Shown: piece after piece, positions 11,101-22,261 of the stretch
How positions within the stretch are numbered: the first letter of the stretch is position 1
Layout: every line of letters starts with the position of its first letter
Origin: Siphonodentalium dalli
Taxonomy: Eukaryota > Mollusca > Scaphopoda > Gadilida > Siphonodentaliidae
Direction: 5' to 3'
NCBI GenBank assembly: GCA_032622095.1
Contig: CP136066.1
Location: 149,079,559-149,143,558 of the forward strand
Length of the DNA: 64,000 bases
The notes under the pieces: generated by a model
Database searches by the model: none
The model's input: the letters and a program-made list of their open reading frames with translations, nothing else
What the model was told of the DNA's origin: nothing
Translations under genes and position numbers: made by a program

Positions 11101-11345
11101 TTAACGGCGGGAGCTGCGCTGGTGCAGCAGTAACGACTATGTGTCAGCGCGTTATCTTATATATGCGAGTCTTCCATAGGGAGACTCGCATGTATTGGAG
11201 AATGCATGCACTGGCTTATAATGTTAATGTAACAAGTGGTAGCCCAATGCATTCTCTTGTATATGAGAGACTCGCATTTATAAGAGAATGCCTTTGGCAC
11301 AGCGTTTTCGCAAAATTTCAGGAAGTTCCAGTCATAGAAGGGTTA
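11101..11345. repeat. Stem-loop-rich segment
   Basis: At about 11158-11193 ATATGCGAGTCT and GAGACTCGCATGTA flank an eight-base loop. GAGACTCGCAT recurs at 11265-11275. GAGAATGCAT (11199) pairs with ATGCATTCTC (11247). The segment begins at TTAACGGCGGG (11101) and ends near GGGTTAAAGG (about 11341), possibly a TTAA-bounded element with poorly preserved ends. Confidence 0.45.
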
Positions 11346-11970
11346 AAGGCGACAAAGAAATTGAGACTGACGAGATACGAAATGTATGTTCCTGATGTTG
11401 TAACAATAATCTATCAGCACTGCATTTTCATCGACATAGTTTGATTATTTCCACCCATCCCAATATCTCCAGAGGAATGCCATTATGTCTGCTGCTGCTG
11501 TGGAATATTCGATTGTAACGATCGAGCATAGTGTCTTAGCCATTAAGATCCACAGGGTCTGTATCGTCTAAATAACTTACACTTCCTTGTGGAAATTTGA
11601 ACTTGCTCGCTAATTTGTTTTGCCAATTTTGAAAATAAATTTTGCCAAATGGGAATCATTTTGCCTTTGACAAGTGACAGCTCACATCCTCAGTTTGGTA
11701 CATGGGTCGAAATTTATTTGACTTCTGGTGGGTATGTGTTTTATCGCAATAAAATGAAGCTTGAAATTGGGGCGTCTGCTTAGACAAAACAGGAGTCTTT
11801 TTTATTAGTCATAATGGCGTCAATTTTGGGTGTGCCACATAGTACTCATGTAAATAAGATAATGCCAATCAACCAGTCAAACATTCGTGGTAGATAATGA
11901 ATTCAGCCTGACACTGCATGTTCGCTCACCTGTATGTTCACTTTGAAGCTAATCAACCATCTGATAAGAG

Positions 11971-12498
11971 TTAAAGGCACGGGCGGCGTTCGTCGCAGAA
12001 ATGCTCATATTTGTTCAAATCGCCATCAACAGAAGGAATATAAAAATATATATAGTTTTGTTCATATGTCAAACATAATAAGCGCGTAAATAGTATAATG
12101 TCGCAAGACATACGATGGTGAATGTAAATAAGAGCCTGCTCGTGTTACAGAAGTTTTGCTTCTGTTTACATAACACATCGCAATTATATTGGCTAATTAC
12201 ACACACACATGATATACACGCTCTTTATTATTTCCATATCAGGAAAACAGTGACAAATAACGCTCTTTATGTTTACCATATCCGGATCTAAACAAAAGCC
12301 AGATTCTGTAACGTTTTTTGCTTGTGTTCACATAACAAAGGAAAAAAAATTGACAATAACATTCTGTTTATGCCATATTTCTGATTGGCATAAGAACACA
12401 GTCTGTCTATATCTTACTATTCCTTCTATTTATGGCGGTTTTGGTGGAGCTGACTATTTTAACAGCATACCCACCGCCAACGCCGCCCGTATCTTTAA
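11971..12498 (+). mobile_element. TTAA-flanked MITE, family A (528 bp)
   Basis: It is bounded by TTAA on both sides. The left end reads AGGCACGGGCGGCG and the right end, reversed, AGATACGGGCGGCG. Internally CGCTCTTTAT-TTTCCATATC and CGCTCTTTATGTTTACCATATC show an old tandem duplication. There is no coding capacity. Other copies are 1-137 (-), 16786 (+), 27013-27464 (+) and 43551-44053 (+). The TTAA target and TIR suggest mobilisation by a piggyBac- or Kolobok-type transposase, which is inference. Confidence 0.8.
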
Positions 12499-12700
12499 GA
12501 GACTAAACTAAGAGATAACAATCACGATAGGAAAACAGTTATAGCATATGAAAGTATTTGATATGATAGTTTATATATATAACAGCGAATTGTTGGAAAT
12601 TGGTAACCAACTGGGTCCCTCACACGGCATCTAACACTCACCTGTGTATGCAGGTTGACAAATCAATCATTTGGGGATACTCCACACATATATTACCAAC

Positions 12701-12865
12701 CTGTGTACACCATGATGCTGATCAGCCAATCAAGCATCTCTTGGTTCTTAACCTCCAACATGTGTCCTCGTTCACATTCACACAGAGTCTTGCTCTGGCG
12801 CCATGTCTGTGTATCATTTTCTCCAATTCTGTACCACACACCAAAGATGCTGTTGTAAGTGTAGT
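12701..12865 (-). CDS. C-type lectin domain, N-terminal half (internal exon)
   Basis: A minus-strand acceptor ATATTTACAG ends at 12866 and a donor ACAG|GTTGGT follows 12701. This gives 165 bases, phase 1 at both ends. The residues YRIGENDTQTWRQSKTLC, ERGHMLEV and NQEMLDWL fit the first half of a CTLD: the Y/F turn, W-x-x-A/S helix, first disulfide cysteine, 'GGxLxxI' strand and second helix. Splicing to 7949 is in frame and gives VYTGGTKR-HYIDGT, close to the usual WIGG/DGT region. An alternative donor four bases on (GTAATA) would require another exon. No stop interrupts it. Confidence 0.75.
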
Positions 12866-13449
12866 CTGTAAATATATTCGACATAGTATTAAAAACACTG
12901 GAAACTGCAACAGTTTTGTTAAATGCCAAATTTTAACACGTAAAACTAAAATAAGGTGGGATTTTCTGGATAAAACAGAATCAGATATCATAAGTAAACA
13001 AGACAGAGAACATCAAATCATATTATGAACACGAAGTAAAATTCAAACCATGCAAAACAATATTTAAAAAAATAGTGAAAATTACTTCCTGTTCGCGATG
13101 ACATAAACATAGTCGCTAGGAAATGCTACTGATTTCTATATCGAGCTAAGGATTATACAGTCTTGATTTTTATGGATAGAAATACTAAATTCTTCTGTGG
13201 TATCGTATGCATACTAATAAAAATGTGTTTGATATTTTTTTCTTGTTGGTGAATATTGAATTGTATGAAGGCAGGTTGAATAAATAGCTTGGTTAACTTG
13301 TTATTACAGTTACTAACCAAATGTACCACTATATCAATTCTAAAATGTACCTTTTATTTTCGCCTACCTTACTCATGCAGTGCCTAAATTCGTGTTTCTT
13401 TATTTTCCGCGCGCGCAAAAAAAGAAGTAAATCGATGTATTAATCGATA

Positions 13450-13680
13450 TAAAGGCGCTCCATTCGCGAAATTTCACAAAATCTCAATTTTAAACAATCA
13501 ATTTGAAGGAAAAAAATCATCCATTCGAACCAATGTATGCTATAGTACTATAACAACAAATAATATCTATCACATTATGAGATAGTTTTCCAACTATGTA
13601 AAATCGTGGTTTAAAAAACCCCCCAGAATTTGTAGGTTAAAAAAATCGTGGTTTAAAAAAACCCCAGAATAGATAGTTTG
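13450..13680 (+). repeat. Dispersed repeat copy 2, with small tandem duplication
   Basis: The first 170 bases match 190-360. Downstream, ATCGTGGTTTAAAAAA followed by CCCCAGAAT occurs twice (13604-13629 and 13648-13673), a short tandem duplication. Confidence 0.6.
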
Positions 13681-14134
13681 ACAGGAAATATTTGCAAAAA
13701 AAACTACACTGAATTATCGATACTAAGAATCCAACCATGGTTTGTGCTCAGTCGTCTACCATCTGAATTCATACTGTCTGCGTGAAAATAAATCAAACAT
13801 TATCATTGCATATTTACGCTGCTCTTCCTGGGTAAAATACAGATATCGTAATTGGTCCCACGATCGGGCGTTTTACTATATGTGGCCATCGGTAGGATAA
13901 ATGTTTACTCTATTCGGCAATTTTCAAGAAAATATTATTATGCACAAATTAGGACTACAGTTTGACCTTGCCACATGCAGAGGTCACGTTATCCATACTA
14001 GGCAACGGCGATTCCAAATGTACTCATATTTCGGCAGTTAAAATCCAACACCCTCCCACACATCGTGTTGCATTAATTACTACACCCTCCACACGCATGA
14101 AATTATAAGGATTGTCAACTGTGGCACCATCTAG
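13681..14134. other. No recognisable feature
   Basis: No ORF, repeat pair or RNA signal was identified. It ends at the tail of the LINE that follows. Confidence 0.35.
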
Positions 14135-14160
14135 CGATACGATACGATACGATTTTATTA
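14135..14160 (-). repeat. LINE 3' pentanucleotide tail
   Basis: CGATACGATACGATACGATT on the plus strand corresponds to AATAAAATCG(TATCG)n on the minus strand. This marks the 3' terminus used for target-primed reverse transcription. Confidence 0.8.
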
Positions 14161-16412
14161 GCTTATGTTGCCATGAATGTTATGATGTTGAAGCTACATG
14201 TATATAATACAGAGCATGGTAATTCATAAAATACGTGACGAATGCGCGGGTTGGGGGAGGGGTTGGGAGTAGCTGTGTACTTTCAGTGGAAATTGTGACG
14301 TGGTGTTATGGTTGTTCTAGTGAGGTTTCTTTTCTTTACAAAATTGGCGAAGCCGCATGGTAAATATTAGGGGTGGGGTGTGGTATCGTGGGGGTGGGGT
14401 GAGGTATTGGGGCTCCAATGGAGTTTCATTTTTTGACAACAGGGACAGAATGTAGAGTGGTACCGCATGGGAAGTAGTGTATCCACAGGGAGGGGCTGGG
14501 AATATATAGTATGCCCATATAGTAGAATATGTAGTTGGTGTTCCTGGCTAAATATGAGGGCTTTTTGGATAAAGAGAGTCAAATGGGCCCATATTTTACC
14601 TTTCTTAGTGTTAAAAAGTGCGTTTAGTTTCATCGTGTTTGGCCTGGTATAGTAGTATGGTTCGATGTGTCTCGTCCTAAGATCATTCAAATTTTGACAT
14701 TAAGGATAATGTGGATTTCGTCTCCTATTTCCAGGCTACATAGCTTGCATTTACGGTCGGTATAATCTGTGTTTGTCCAGGACCCCGTTTCAATTGGTAA
14801 ATGATGATTTCTCGTTCTAAATTGCATTATTCGTGAGACAGTGCATTGATTCTTCGATGAGATGTACGATTCTTTGCCAAAGTCAGTTTTTACTATTCTG
14901 TAGAATGCGTATTTGCTGGACGATGATATAGAACCCTCCATTCTTGAATAAATATGTCCTGTAGTCTTTCTGTTATTGCACTTTTGAATTGCTTTGTTTC
15001 GGTGGCCCATCGATTGATCCAATTCATTCAAAGTTTTACGTACGTATTTCAACCATGCATTATTGTTTGATGACGTAAGGGCGGAGTAATTTAGTTTTAG
15101 TGGTAACCTATTAGTGGGCATGTTCATAAGTTTTCCCCAATATGAGAGTAGTCTTGTTTTTATTTTTGAGTTCTATTGGGAATATTCCTGTTTCACCGTA
15201 AATAAAGGAAGTGGCAGTCGATTTTTTTAAGCCGAACATGAATTTAAGGAACCATATCTCCAGCTTTCCGAACGCTGTTATGTTTTCATGACCCCATACT
15301 TCACACCCATATGTAATTATCGGGACAATGGTTTTTTCGTATATGTCAAGGGTACAATCAAATGTTAGTTTGTGCTTTCTAACTTTACTTATAAGGGTAT
15401 ACGTTGCCTTTTTTAGCGTCATTACATCTGAGGTCTCTCTCCCTTTTGAAGTTGCACGTTTTGCTGAACCAAGTACCTAGGTACTTAAAGTGACCTACAC
15501 TTTCGATGAGTTCGCCATTTATGTGCAGTTTAAGTGGTTGTTTAATCTTTTTCCGCCCGCTGAAAATAATAGCTTTTGTTTTCGAATAATTTATGTTCAA
15601 TTTCCAATTGTCGCAATACTGTGCGAAATGGTTGAGCGCGGTCTGAAGATGCGATGCGGAGTTAGCCATGATTACTGTATCATCTGCGTATATGAGTAGG
15701 AAGAGCTCCTTGAAAATATCAAGATATTCGTCCGCAGAACCCACATAGTGGATACCATTGCAGTTTCGCGATTCGAGGAAAAGTTCAAGGTCATTTAGGT
15801 ACATTGAAAACAGTATCGGGGATAAACCGTCGCCCGTTTCACTCCTATCACGCTATCAAAACTACCAGAAAAAAAGAACATTGTTAGCGATTACTTTCAT
15901 CTTAAGATTATCATATATATTCTGTATTATTCTGAGTATTTTTCCGGGTGATTTTATGATGTCTCAGTTTCGCCCATAGTCCATCTCTCCACACTGAATC
16001 GAAAGCTTTGGAAAAATCGATGAATGCGCAGTACAAGTTTTGTTTCCCTGACTTGAGTAATTGAGTTAACATGTGCATGGAGAATATGTGGTCTACGGTA
16101 GAGTATCCTTTACGGAATCCAGTCTGAGATTGAGTCTGAAGATAATTATCTGACAAGAAATCGTTTATGCGTTTACACAGTATGCTAGTAAACATTTTGG
16201 AAATAACGCACAGCAGTGTAATCCTTCTATAATTGTCGGGGTTCAGAGAGTCGCCTTTATTTTTAAGATGGGTCGTATGGTGCCTAGCGACCATTCCGTT
16301 GGTATATAACCGGTAAATAGAATTAGGTTGAAAAAACTAGCCGTTGACTACTATGTTTAATCATTTCATTGGTTATCCCATCGTGCCCAGGTGCCTTCCC
16401 GTTCTTAAGCAT
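14135..16412 (-). pseudogene. 5'-truncated LINE with reverse transcriptase
   Basis: The minus strand encodes most of a non-LTR reverse transcriptase in broken frames. It starts at about 16412 with KNGKAPGHDGITNEM. Next come GFRKGYSTVDHIFSMH and YCAFIDFSKAFDSVWR (palm motif A), then YLNDLELFL. The catalytic YADDTVIMANS lies at about 15690, followed by WKLNINYSKTKAIIFSG (thumb side) and a C-terminal RKCKLC-GDEIH zinc-ribbon remnant near 14720. A 3' region ends in AATAAAATCG and a (TATCG)n tail at 14135-14160. Frameshifts separate the parts and the endonuclease is missing. The style fits the I/Jockey/Nimb-like LINE assemblage; the exact clade is not decided. Confidence 0.9.
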
Positions 16413-16785
16413 ATACGTATATGCGATAAGATATGAGAGGAGTTTTATAAATTAGTTGCATAATATGTTCTCCATTCCACAGTGTTTACTCCCTGATCAT
16501 TCATTACCATCACATCATCATTCAATGTCACTATTGTGGATTTTACGCTTTGCATCACCAAATCCTTTGACACATCCTACAGACCACATCACTGATCCGA
16601 TCATCACCAAACTTCATGGTAACACGGCAATATGGCTTCGTGTGTGTGATCTGATAATTATGAATAACATAGTAAATTTTTGTTCGATATCGTCATATTC
16701 AAGTACAATATTTCAATTTAGGATGTGCCAGGCCTTCTTATGAAGTTACTTACATGCACTAGATCAATAGGTTGACGAAACGTCA
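16413..16785. other. No recognisable feature
   Basis: This is sequence upstream of the LINE truncation point. A 95-codon plus-strand ORF (16456-16743) shows no domain. Confidence 0.3.
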
Positions 16786-16860
16786 TTAAAGGCACGGGCG
16801 GCGTTCGTTGCAGAAATATTCATATTTTTTTTAATCGCCAACAGAAGGAATATTAACGAA
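16786..16860 (+). mobile_element. Family A MITE, left end only
   Basis: TTAAAGGCACGGGCGGCG, then AGAAATATTCATATTT and CGCCAACAGAAGGAATAT match the element at 11971. Similarity stops near 16855, so only the end is preserved. Confidence 0.65.
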
Positions 16861-18858
16861 CCAAAGACGCTTTGGGTCGTATATAGGCTATATCTGATTT
16901 TGTGACGTCACCAATTATTAACTAATACGACGCTGTAATTTTGAATTTTGGGGAGCGCGAATGTCGCACATAGGATCGGTGGGCCTAAAGCATTATTGTC
17001 GTAAAATGCTGTCAAGAGGCCAACAAAAATCAGTCGATGTAAAACATTCTACTGTTTATATAAACGTCATACAATCATTGATGTGTTTTGTTATTTACAA
17101 GAGCAACTTAGCAAGTGGCTAGTTTATAATGCATTTCTAACAGGTCTATTCACTCTATTGGATTATAATTGGAAACAAATCAAACTAAAGCGCTAGAGTT
17201 TAAACAAAGCGATTAAACAAAGGATTAAATTGCATGAAAAAGTTTTGTTTACAAATTAAACAAAAATATTAAAAACATTTGCACAGAAAATCAATCACAG
17301 TCGCACGAATGCACATGCAGAGAATATCCTCAATTTTCTATCGGTATTTTCGCCTGAAAGATTGATGCAATGTTCACAAAGTTCAAACCTAAACTATAAG
17401 ATTCGATTGAGTGCTTCATTTTTATCGATACAATCTAAAATCGATATATAAAATTGGAAGATAACAACAAATAGTTCCAAACGTATTAACCATTTAAACC
17501 CATACTATTCTGTGATTGTATGAAACAAACTATTTATGTAATTATAAGTATTGAAAATATTATGTATTTCTATCAACAACGGCTGAACGAGCGAAGAGAT
17601 ATGAGTTTGTGCTATAAATTAGTAGGCCTACGCAATCGCAAAAATAAAAAAAAGTCCTGCCACAATTTCGCGAACGCGATCAGCACGATGTCGAAGAATT
17701 TATGTGATTGTGATAGTAATATGAGCATAATATGAACACAACAACTGAGATAAGCACGTAAGCTATGTGTGCATATTTGTGAACTCAATTCTTCTAGCAT
17801 CTATAGATACTTTTAACGTGATGACAGGCAAAATTTTGAAAATGAAAACACAAAAATTGCATTCCGAAAATTCGATGCACCATTTGGTATGTCATTCTGA
17901 GCACATTGTCAAATTTCTACATGGTGATTTTACTTTGCTGATATTCATTCAACAACAATATTGATTGGTGTCAACATAGGAACCTGCGAATATTCAAGAT
18001 TAGATTCGATGTCAATATCGGGGACCTGATTCGACGTCGACACCGAATAATATTTTCAAATCGGTGTTACTTTGGTGTAATCTTGTTTTTTGCGTTAGAT
18101 ATAATACATGGCAAATGACATAAGATCACAAAAATTGAAACACAAGGTTGCCAAGTTAGCAAACGTAGGCCATGATCGTGAACGCTAGATGCGGAACTCA
18201 ATTGATTACCTTATGTTTAGATCATGCCATGAAAATCTACTAATGCTAACGACCGTAGAGATCATATTCCACCAGTACAAAACCAGGGAACTTTTTTAAA
18301 GTTTTGACAAGGAACCTTATAAAGTCGAAAAATAACGTGGGGAATGTACTTCTTTGTTCATACCTGTTGCTTAATGATTTATTCATCGGTACGTGAAGTT
18401 CCCAGCTCGAGATTACATTATTGATGTGACTTTTGAGTTCCGATTCCTCGATAAATATTTATTTTATTCTCTGTTGCCAAATTCAGGCCGTAAGCGGCCG
18501 CACGCGGAAGCAATTCTAATTGGTCGATGACCAAGTATAACGTTCGTACTCTAATAACACATACACCAGAATATTTTCCTATGCCACAATATATCGCATA
18601 GTGACTTATTTCGATAACTTATGTCATATAGACAACCATATTGGACACCATCTTGGTTAACAAAGATTCCCCAAAGCGGATTTTAGATATGTTATACTGA
18701 GCACTCTGCGTATATTGACATCAAGATCGCCTTTTTACCAATTTATTCCGGGTTAACCCAGCATTTCGCGTACCACGACCATACTATAAGCGTAATATCA
18801 ACAATAACATTAACTAGAGGTGTGACTGTCCCAATGGGACTACGGATACCCCCCTGTT
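16861..18858. other. Two kilobases with nothing recognised
   Basis: This is AT-rich sequence with short ORFs only (up to 71 codons), none with a recognisable domain. GTGACGTCACC at 16901-16911 is a CRE-like palindrome core; such words also occur at 9203, 9291, 22970 and 26817 and are not enough to call a promoter. Confidence 0.4.
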
Positions 18859-19991
18859 TTAACTCGTTTGGGACTTCATTCTTTTGAGAAAACATTACTC
18901 ACAGACGAGATTGTTTGCAGAAATGCTCACTTATATATTATTTTATAGCAATTTATGCGTTTATTCAATTTTGGGTCAGACCATTTGCCATGGCAGAATT
19001 CTCCGCGTGACAACTCATACAATATGAGTGATCATCCGTAGTCTATAAATTTTCAAGAAATTTTGGGTAGATACCACCAAATTGCGACCGGTTACCATAG
19101 CAACATATTTTCGGAAATGTATGCGTTTGGGGCTGTAATTTCGCTATATGACGATACCTTTGCGACATTTTGAATCAAATATAAATTATTTTCAAAGTTA
19201 AATGATCAAGGAATATTTTGCCAACATCTGGAACTAGCCTTGCTAAAAAATCACCCATCACCGACAGAGGGCGCCATTCAAAATGGCCGCCAAACCCCCG
19301 TTTTCTAATGTTAAAATGGTTACTTTCATATCATTTTATAGCACTGTATGCGTTAATTTAATGCTGGGTCAGACCATTTGCCATGACATAATTCTCCACG
19401 TGACAGCTGATAATATATGGGTGATCATCCGTGATCTATAAATCTTCCCAAAATTTTGTTTGGGTAGATACCACCAAATTGCGACTGGTTGACATGGCAA
19501 CCGATTTTCGGAAAATTATGAGTTTGGGGGCTGTAATTTCGCTATACGAGATGTCTGCGTGCGACATTTTTAATCAAATGTAATTAATTTCCAAAAAATT
19601 GGATCCAGGAATATACTTAAATTGTTCTCGCTTCTTGTTCCTTCGGCTGAAGGGGTCAAGATTCACCTGCCATGGTGATTGACAACCGAAAAAATTGTCT
19701 ACGCGTCTACGGCTTAGGCTACTGGGCGCCGCCATTTGGGAACAATGACGTCACGAATCACGGCACGCGACCCCCACGTGACGCCAAAAATAGGTTACAT
19801 TTTCATGAACCCTTCACTGAGTGATCGGACTATATATTGAATACATGATACTATGCATAAAACATTTAATTATAAAAGATTCATTCGCTGATAACAAGTG
19901 CATGAAGTGGGAAACGGATATATCCGTTTCCCGTCCTGTAGGTAATGTTTTGGGAAACGGATATATCCGTTTCACGTCCTAAACGAGTTAA
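18859..19991. mobile_element. TTAA-flanked element, family D (1.13 kb)
   Basis: The left end is TTAACTCGTTTGGGACTTC and the right end, reversed, is TTAACTCGTTTAGGACGTG. Inside, a block of about 200 bases occurs twice in direct order (18953- and 19335-): GGGTCAGACCATTTGCCATG, AATTCTCCRCGTGACA, TGATCATCCG and GGGTAGATACCACCAAATTG. Before the right end, the palindrome GGAAACGGATATATCCGTTTC occurs twice. No transposase was seen. Confidence 0.75.
19909..19975. repeat. Two GGATATATCC palindromes
   Basis: GGGAAACGGATATATCCGTTTCCC-type palindromes are repeated about 43 bases apart, just inside the right end of the TTAA element. They could form cruciforms or be subterminal transposase sites. Confidence 0.75.
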
Positions 19992-20039
19992 AATACTAAT
20001 ATGTTTCACATGTCAGTAAACATTTAGTTAAAATAATAA

Positions 20040-20790
20040 AATAACAGTTCCCATTGCAGGTGTACAACCATAACCCTAATCTTAAACCTATTGGCCGAAA
20101 AATGTAGGAATAAAAGCTTGGACAAAATTATGCATGTTGCGAAAAAAATTCTAAGTCGAAAAAGGGGAATAACTCCACACAAAAAATGTCGGACAGACGT
20201 CATAATCGCAGGTTCACAGGTTCGCATGGTACCAAATATCAGTGCCAAGATTTAAAAACATTGAATGAAAAATGTAGGAATAAAAGCTCGGACAAAATTA
20301 TGCATGTTGCAAAAACATTTCTAAGTCGAAAAAGGGGGATAACTCCACCAAAACATGTCGGACAGGTGCACAAGTTCCCATGGTACTAAATATCTGTGCC
20401 ACCGTACTGCCACGTTTTAAAAAATTTTACCTAAAAATGTAGGAATAAAAGCTCGGACAAAATTATACATGTTGCGAAAAAGGGGGATAACTCCACCAAA
20501 AAATGTCGGACAGGTGCACAAGTTCCCATGGTACTAAAGCTCGGACAAAATTATACATGTTGCGAAAGTCGAAAAAGGTCCGACAGACGTCATAATCGCA
20601 GGTGCACAGGTTCCCATGGTGGTTGATGTCTGTTTCCAAGTTTCAAGGACATTGATAAAAAACGACTGAGAAAAACTCCGGACAAGTTTGTGTCCACGGC
20701 TGGACGGACGTCCAGACCGACGACGGACGGACGGACGGACAAGCTGACTCCTGTATACCCCCTAACTTCGTTGCGGGGGTATAATAAGTT
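20040..20790 (+). mobile_element. SINE-like tandem block ending in (GGAC)n and a hairpin
   Basis: Units of about 165 bases repeat three to four times. They carry AATGTAGGAATAAAAGC, GGACAAAATTATRCATGTTG, AAGTCGAAAAAGG, GGATAACTCCACC, AATGTCGGACAG and CACARGTTCCCATGG. The block ends with ACGGACGGACGGACAAGC and a stem-loop TATACCCCC-12 bases-GGGGGTATA (20754-20783). The same grammar (short units, GGAC microsatellite, GGGGGTATA end) is widespread in lophotrochozoan repeats, from my general knowledge. No protein is encoded. Confidence 0.65.
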
Positions 20791-20868
20791 AACAAATGCC
20801 CCATATCTCTCTCTCCCCTCACTGTCTCCATCCCTCCCTCTCTGTAATTACGGTTACGTAGCGTTTTT

Positions 20869-21114
20869 CCGAAGACCCATAACTCCGAAGGTCCGATTCT
20901 CCGAAGGTCAGATTCTCCGACGCCCCGATTCTCCGAAAGCCCATAACTCCGAAGTCCCGATTCTCCGAAATCCCATAACTCCGAAGACCCATAACTCCGA
21001 AAGCCCATAACTCCGAAGACCTATAACTCCGAACGCCCATAACTCCGAAGGTCTATAACTCCGAAGGGCCGATTCTCCGAAGGTCCGATTCTCCGAAGGT
21101 CCGATTCTCCGAAG
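20869..21114 (+). repeat. CCGAAG array, left arm
   Basis: About 14 units of 16-18 bases end either as CCCATAACTCCGAAG or as GTCCGATTCTCCGAAG. Both variants share CTCCGAAG and alternate irregularly, as in the right arm. Confidence 0.9.
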
Positions 21115-21804
21115 ATCATGTTTTATCGCTTATTAAATAGTGTACAGTCCAGTGGCGGGGTCAATGGGGCCCTAGGGAAGACCGCCCCCAAAAAAACATG
21201 TCAAATGTCATGTAAACGTCAGGAAATCCCTCCTAGGCATTCAAATATTCACAGTGTCCCTGCCCAGGGGAGCCCCCGGACCAACGATTGGGGGCGACCC
21301 CTCCCATGTATGCGCTCCCCAAATCAGGCCTTCGTGATATGCTTTCGGCATATCATATGCATGATATATATATCCCCCACATATCCCCCACATATGCTAA
21401 TTAATGTGCACCCCTAAATGGGAACCACTGGTGTGCACCGGGTATATTATAACGAAACGCTGCAAGAATGTCAGAGTAGCCTAACATGCACAGGGTCGAC
21501 AAGTTCTTCCCCGTTCACCTCTGGCATCTCATGGGCCAACGTAACGTTATAGTATCTGGTGTATAGTCAGTGGCGGGCCAGGATTCCCATTTAGGTGGGG
21601 GGCAGTAGGAAAATTTGAATATTTTGATGCCCCATGAACGATTTCCGGGCGTTTACATGACATTGGACATGTTTTGGTAGGGGCCCATATTGTCTGAAAT
21701 AGCAAGTAGAGGTTTAATGGGGCAGTGGGAATTTTGGGACCCCTTGGCTTCGCCACTGGACTGTACACTATTTAGTAAACGATAATACCCCGATAAAACA
21801 AAAT

Positions 21805-22114
21805 CTTCGGAGAATCGGACCTTCGGAGAATCGGACCTTCGGAGTTATGGGCCGTCGGAGAATCGGGCCTTCGGAGTTATAGGTCTTCGGAGAATCGGCC
21901 CTTCGGAGTTATAGGTCTTCGGAGTTATAGGTCTTCGGAGAATCGGCCCTTCGGAGTTATGGGCTTTCGGAGAATCGGATCTTCGGAGTTATGGGCGGTC
22001 GGAGAATCGGGTCTTCGGAGTTATGGGCCGTCGGAGAATCGGGTCTTCGGAGTTGTGGGCCGTCGGAGAATCGGGTCTTCGGAGTTGTGGGCCTTCGTAG
22101 TAATAGGTCTTCGG
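21805..22114 (-). repeat. CCGAAG array, right arm
   Basis: About 18 units of CTTCGGAG plus AATCGG or TTATGGGC, inverted relative to the left arm. In places the two variants alternate strictly (GAGAATCGG then GAGTTATGGGC), which gives a 34-bp two-unit period. Confidence 0.9.
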
Positions 22115-22223
22115 AAAACCGGTCTGACACCGTAATTACATATTTTATCTGATATAACACATAGGGGAGAATGGTTTACAAAACTATTTGTATAGAGTAT
22201 TGACAGGTCAGGCACATCCTGAA

Positions 22224-22261
22224 TTCCACTATTATAGTGGTATTCCACTATTATAGTGGTA
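22224..22261. repeat. Two 19-bp near-palindromic repeats
   Basis: TTCCACTATTATAGTGGTA is present twice in direct tandem. Each copy folds with CCACTAT pairing ATAGTGG. Confidence 0.9.

Larger units (their letters stand above)
20844..22139. mobile_element. Foldback element with satellite arms
   Basis: GTAATTACGGT (20844) and ACCGTAATTAC (to 22139) mark the outer ends. Each arm carries an array of short CCGAAG-containing units, left 20869-21114 and right 21805-22114, in opposite orientation. Inner arm sequence then pairs as well: TTAAATAGTGTACAGTCCAGTGGCG on the left has its reverse complement ending at 21753-21778, and ACATGTC-AATGTCATGTAAACG (about 21197) pairs with 21648-21676. The centre lies near 21490. 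This matches foldback elements, whose long inverted repeats consist of tandem arrays. No transposase was seen. Confidence 0.8.

Noticed and set aside
12655-13028. Plus-strand ORF of 142 codons (12600-13028)
   Set aside because: It is the antisense of the C-type lectin exon at 12701-12865. The minus-strand reading has domain and splice signals.
15490-15979. Plus-strand ORFs over the LINE
   Set aside because: They are shadows of the minus-strand reverse transcriptase, whose palm motifs are clear.
20869-22114. CCGAAG repeats as CRISPR or coding repeats
   Set aside because: No spacers, a 16-18 base period, inverted arms and frames open on both strands. A foldback element explains them better.
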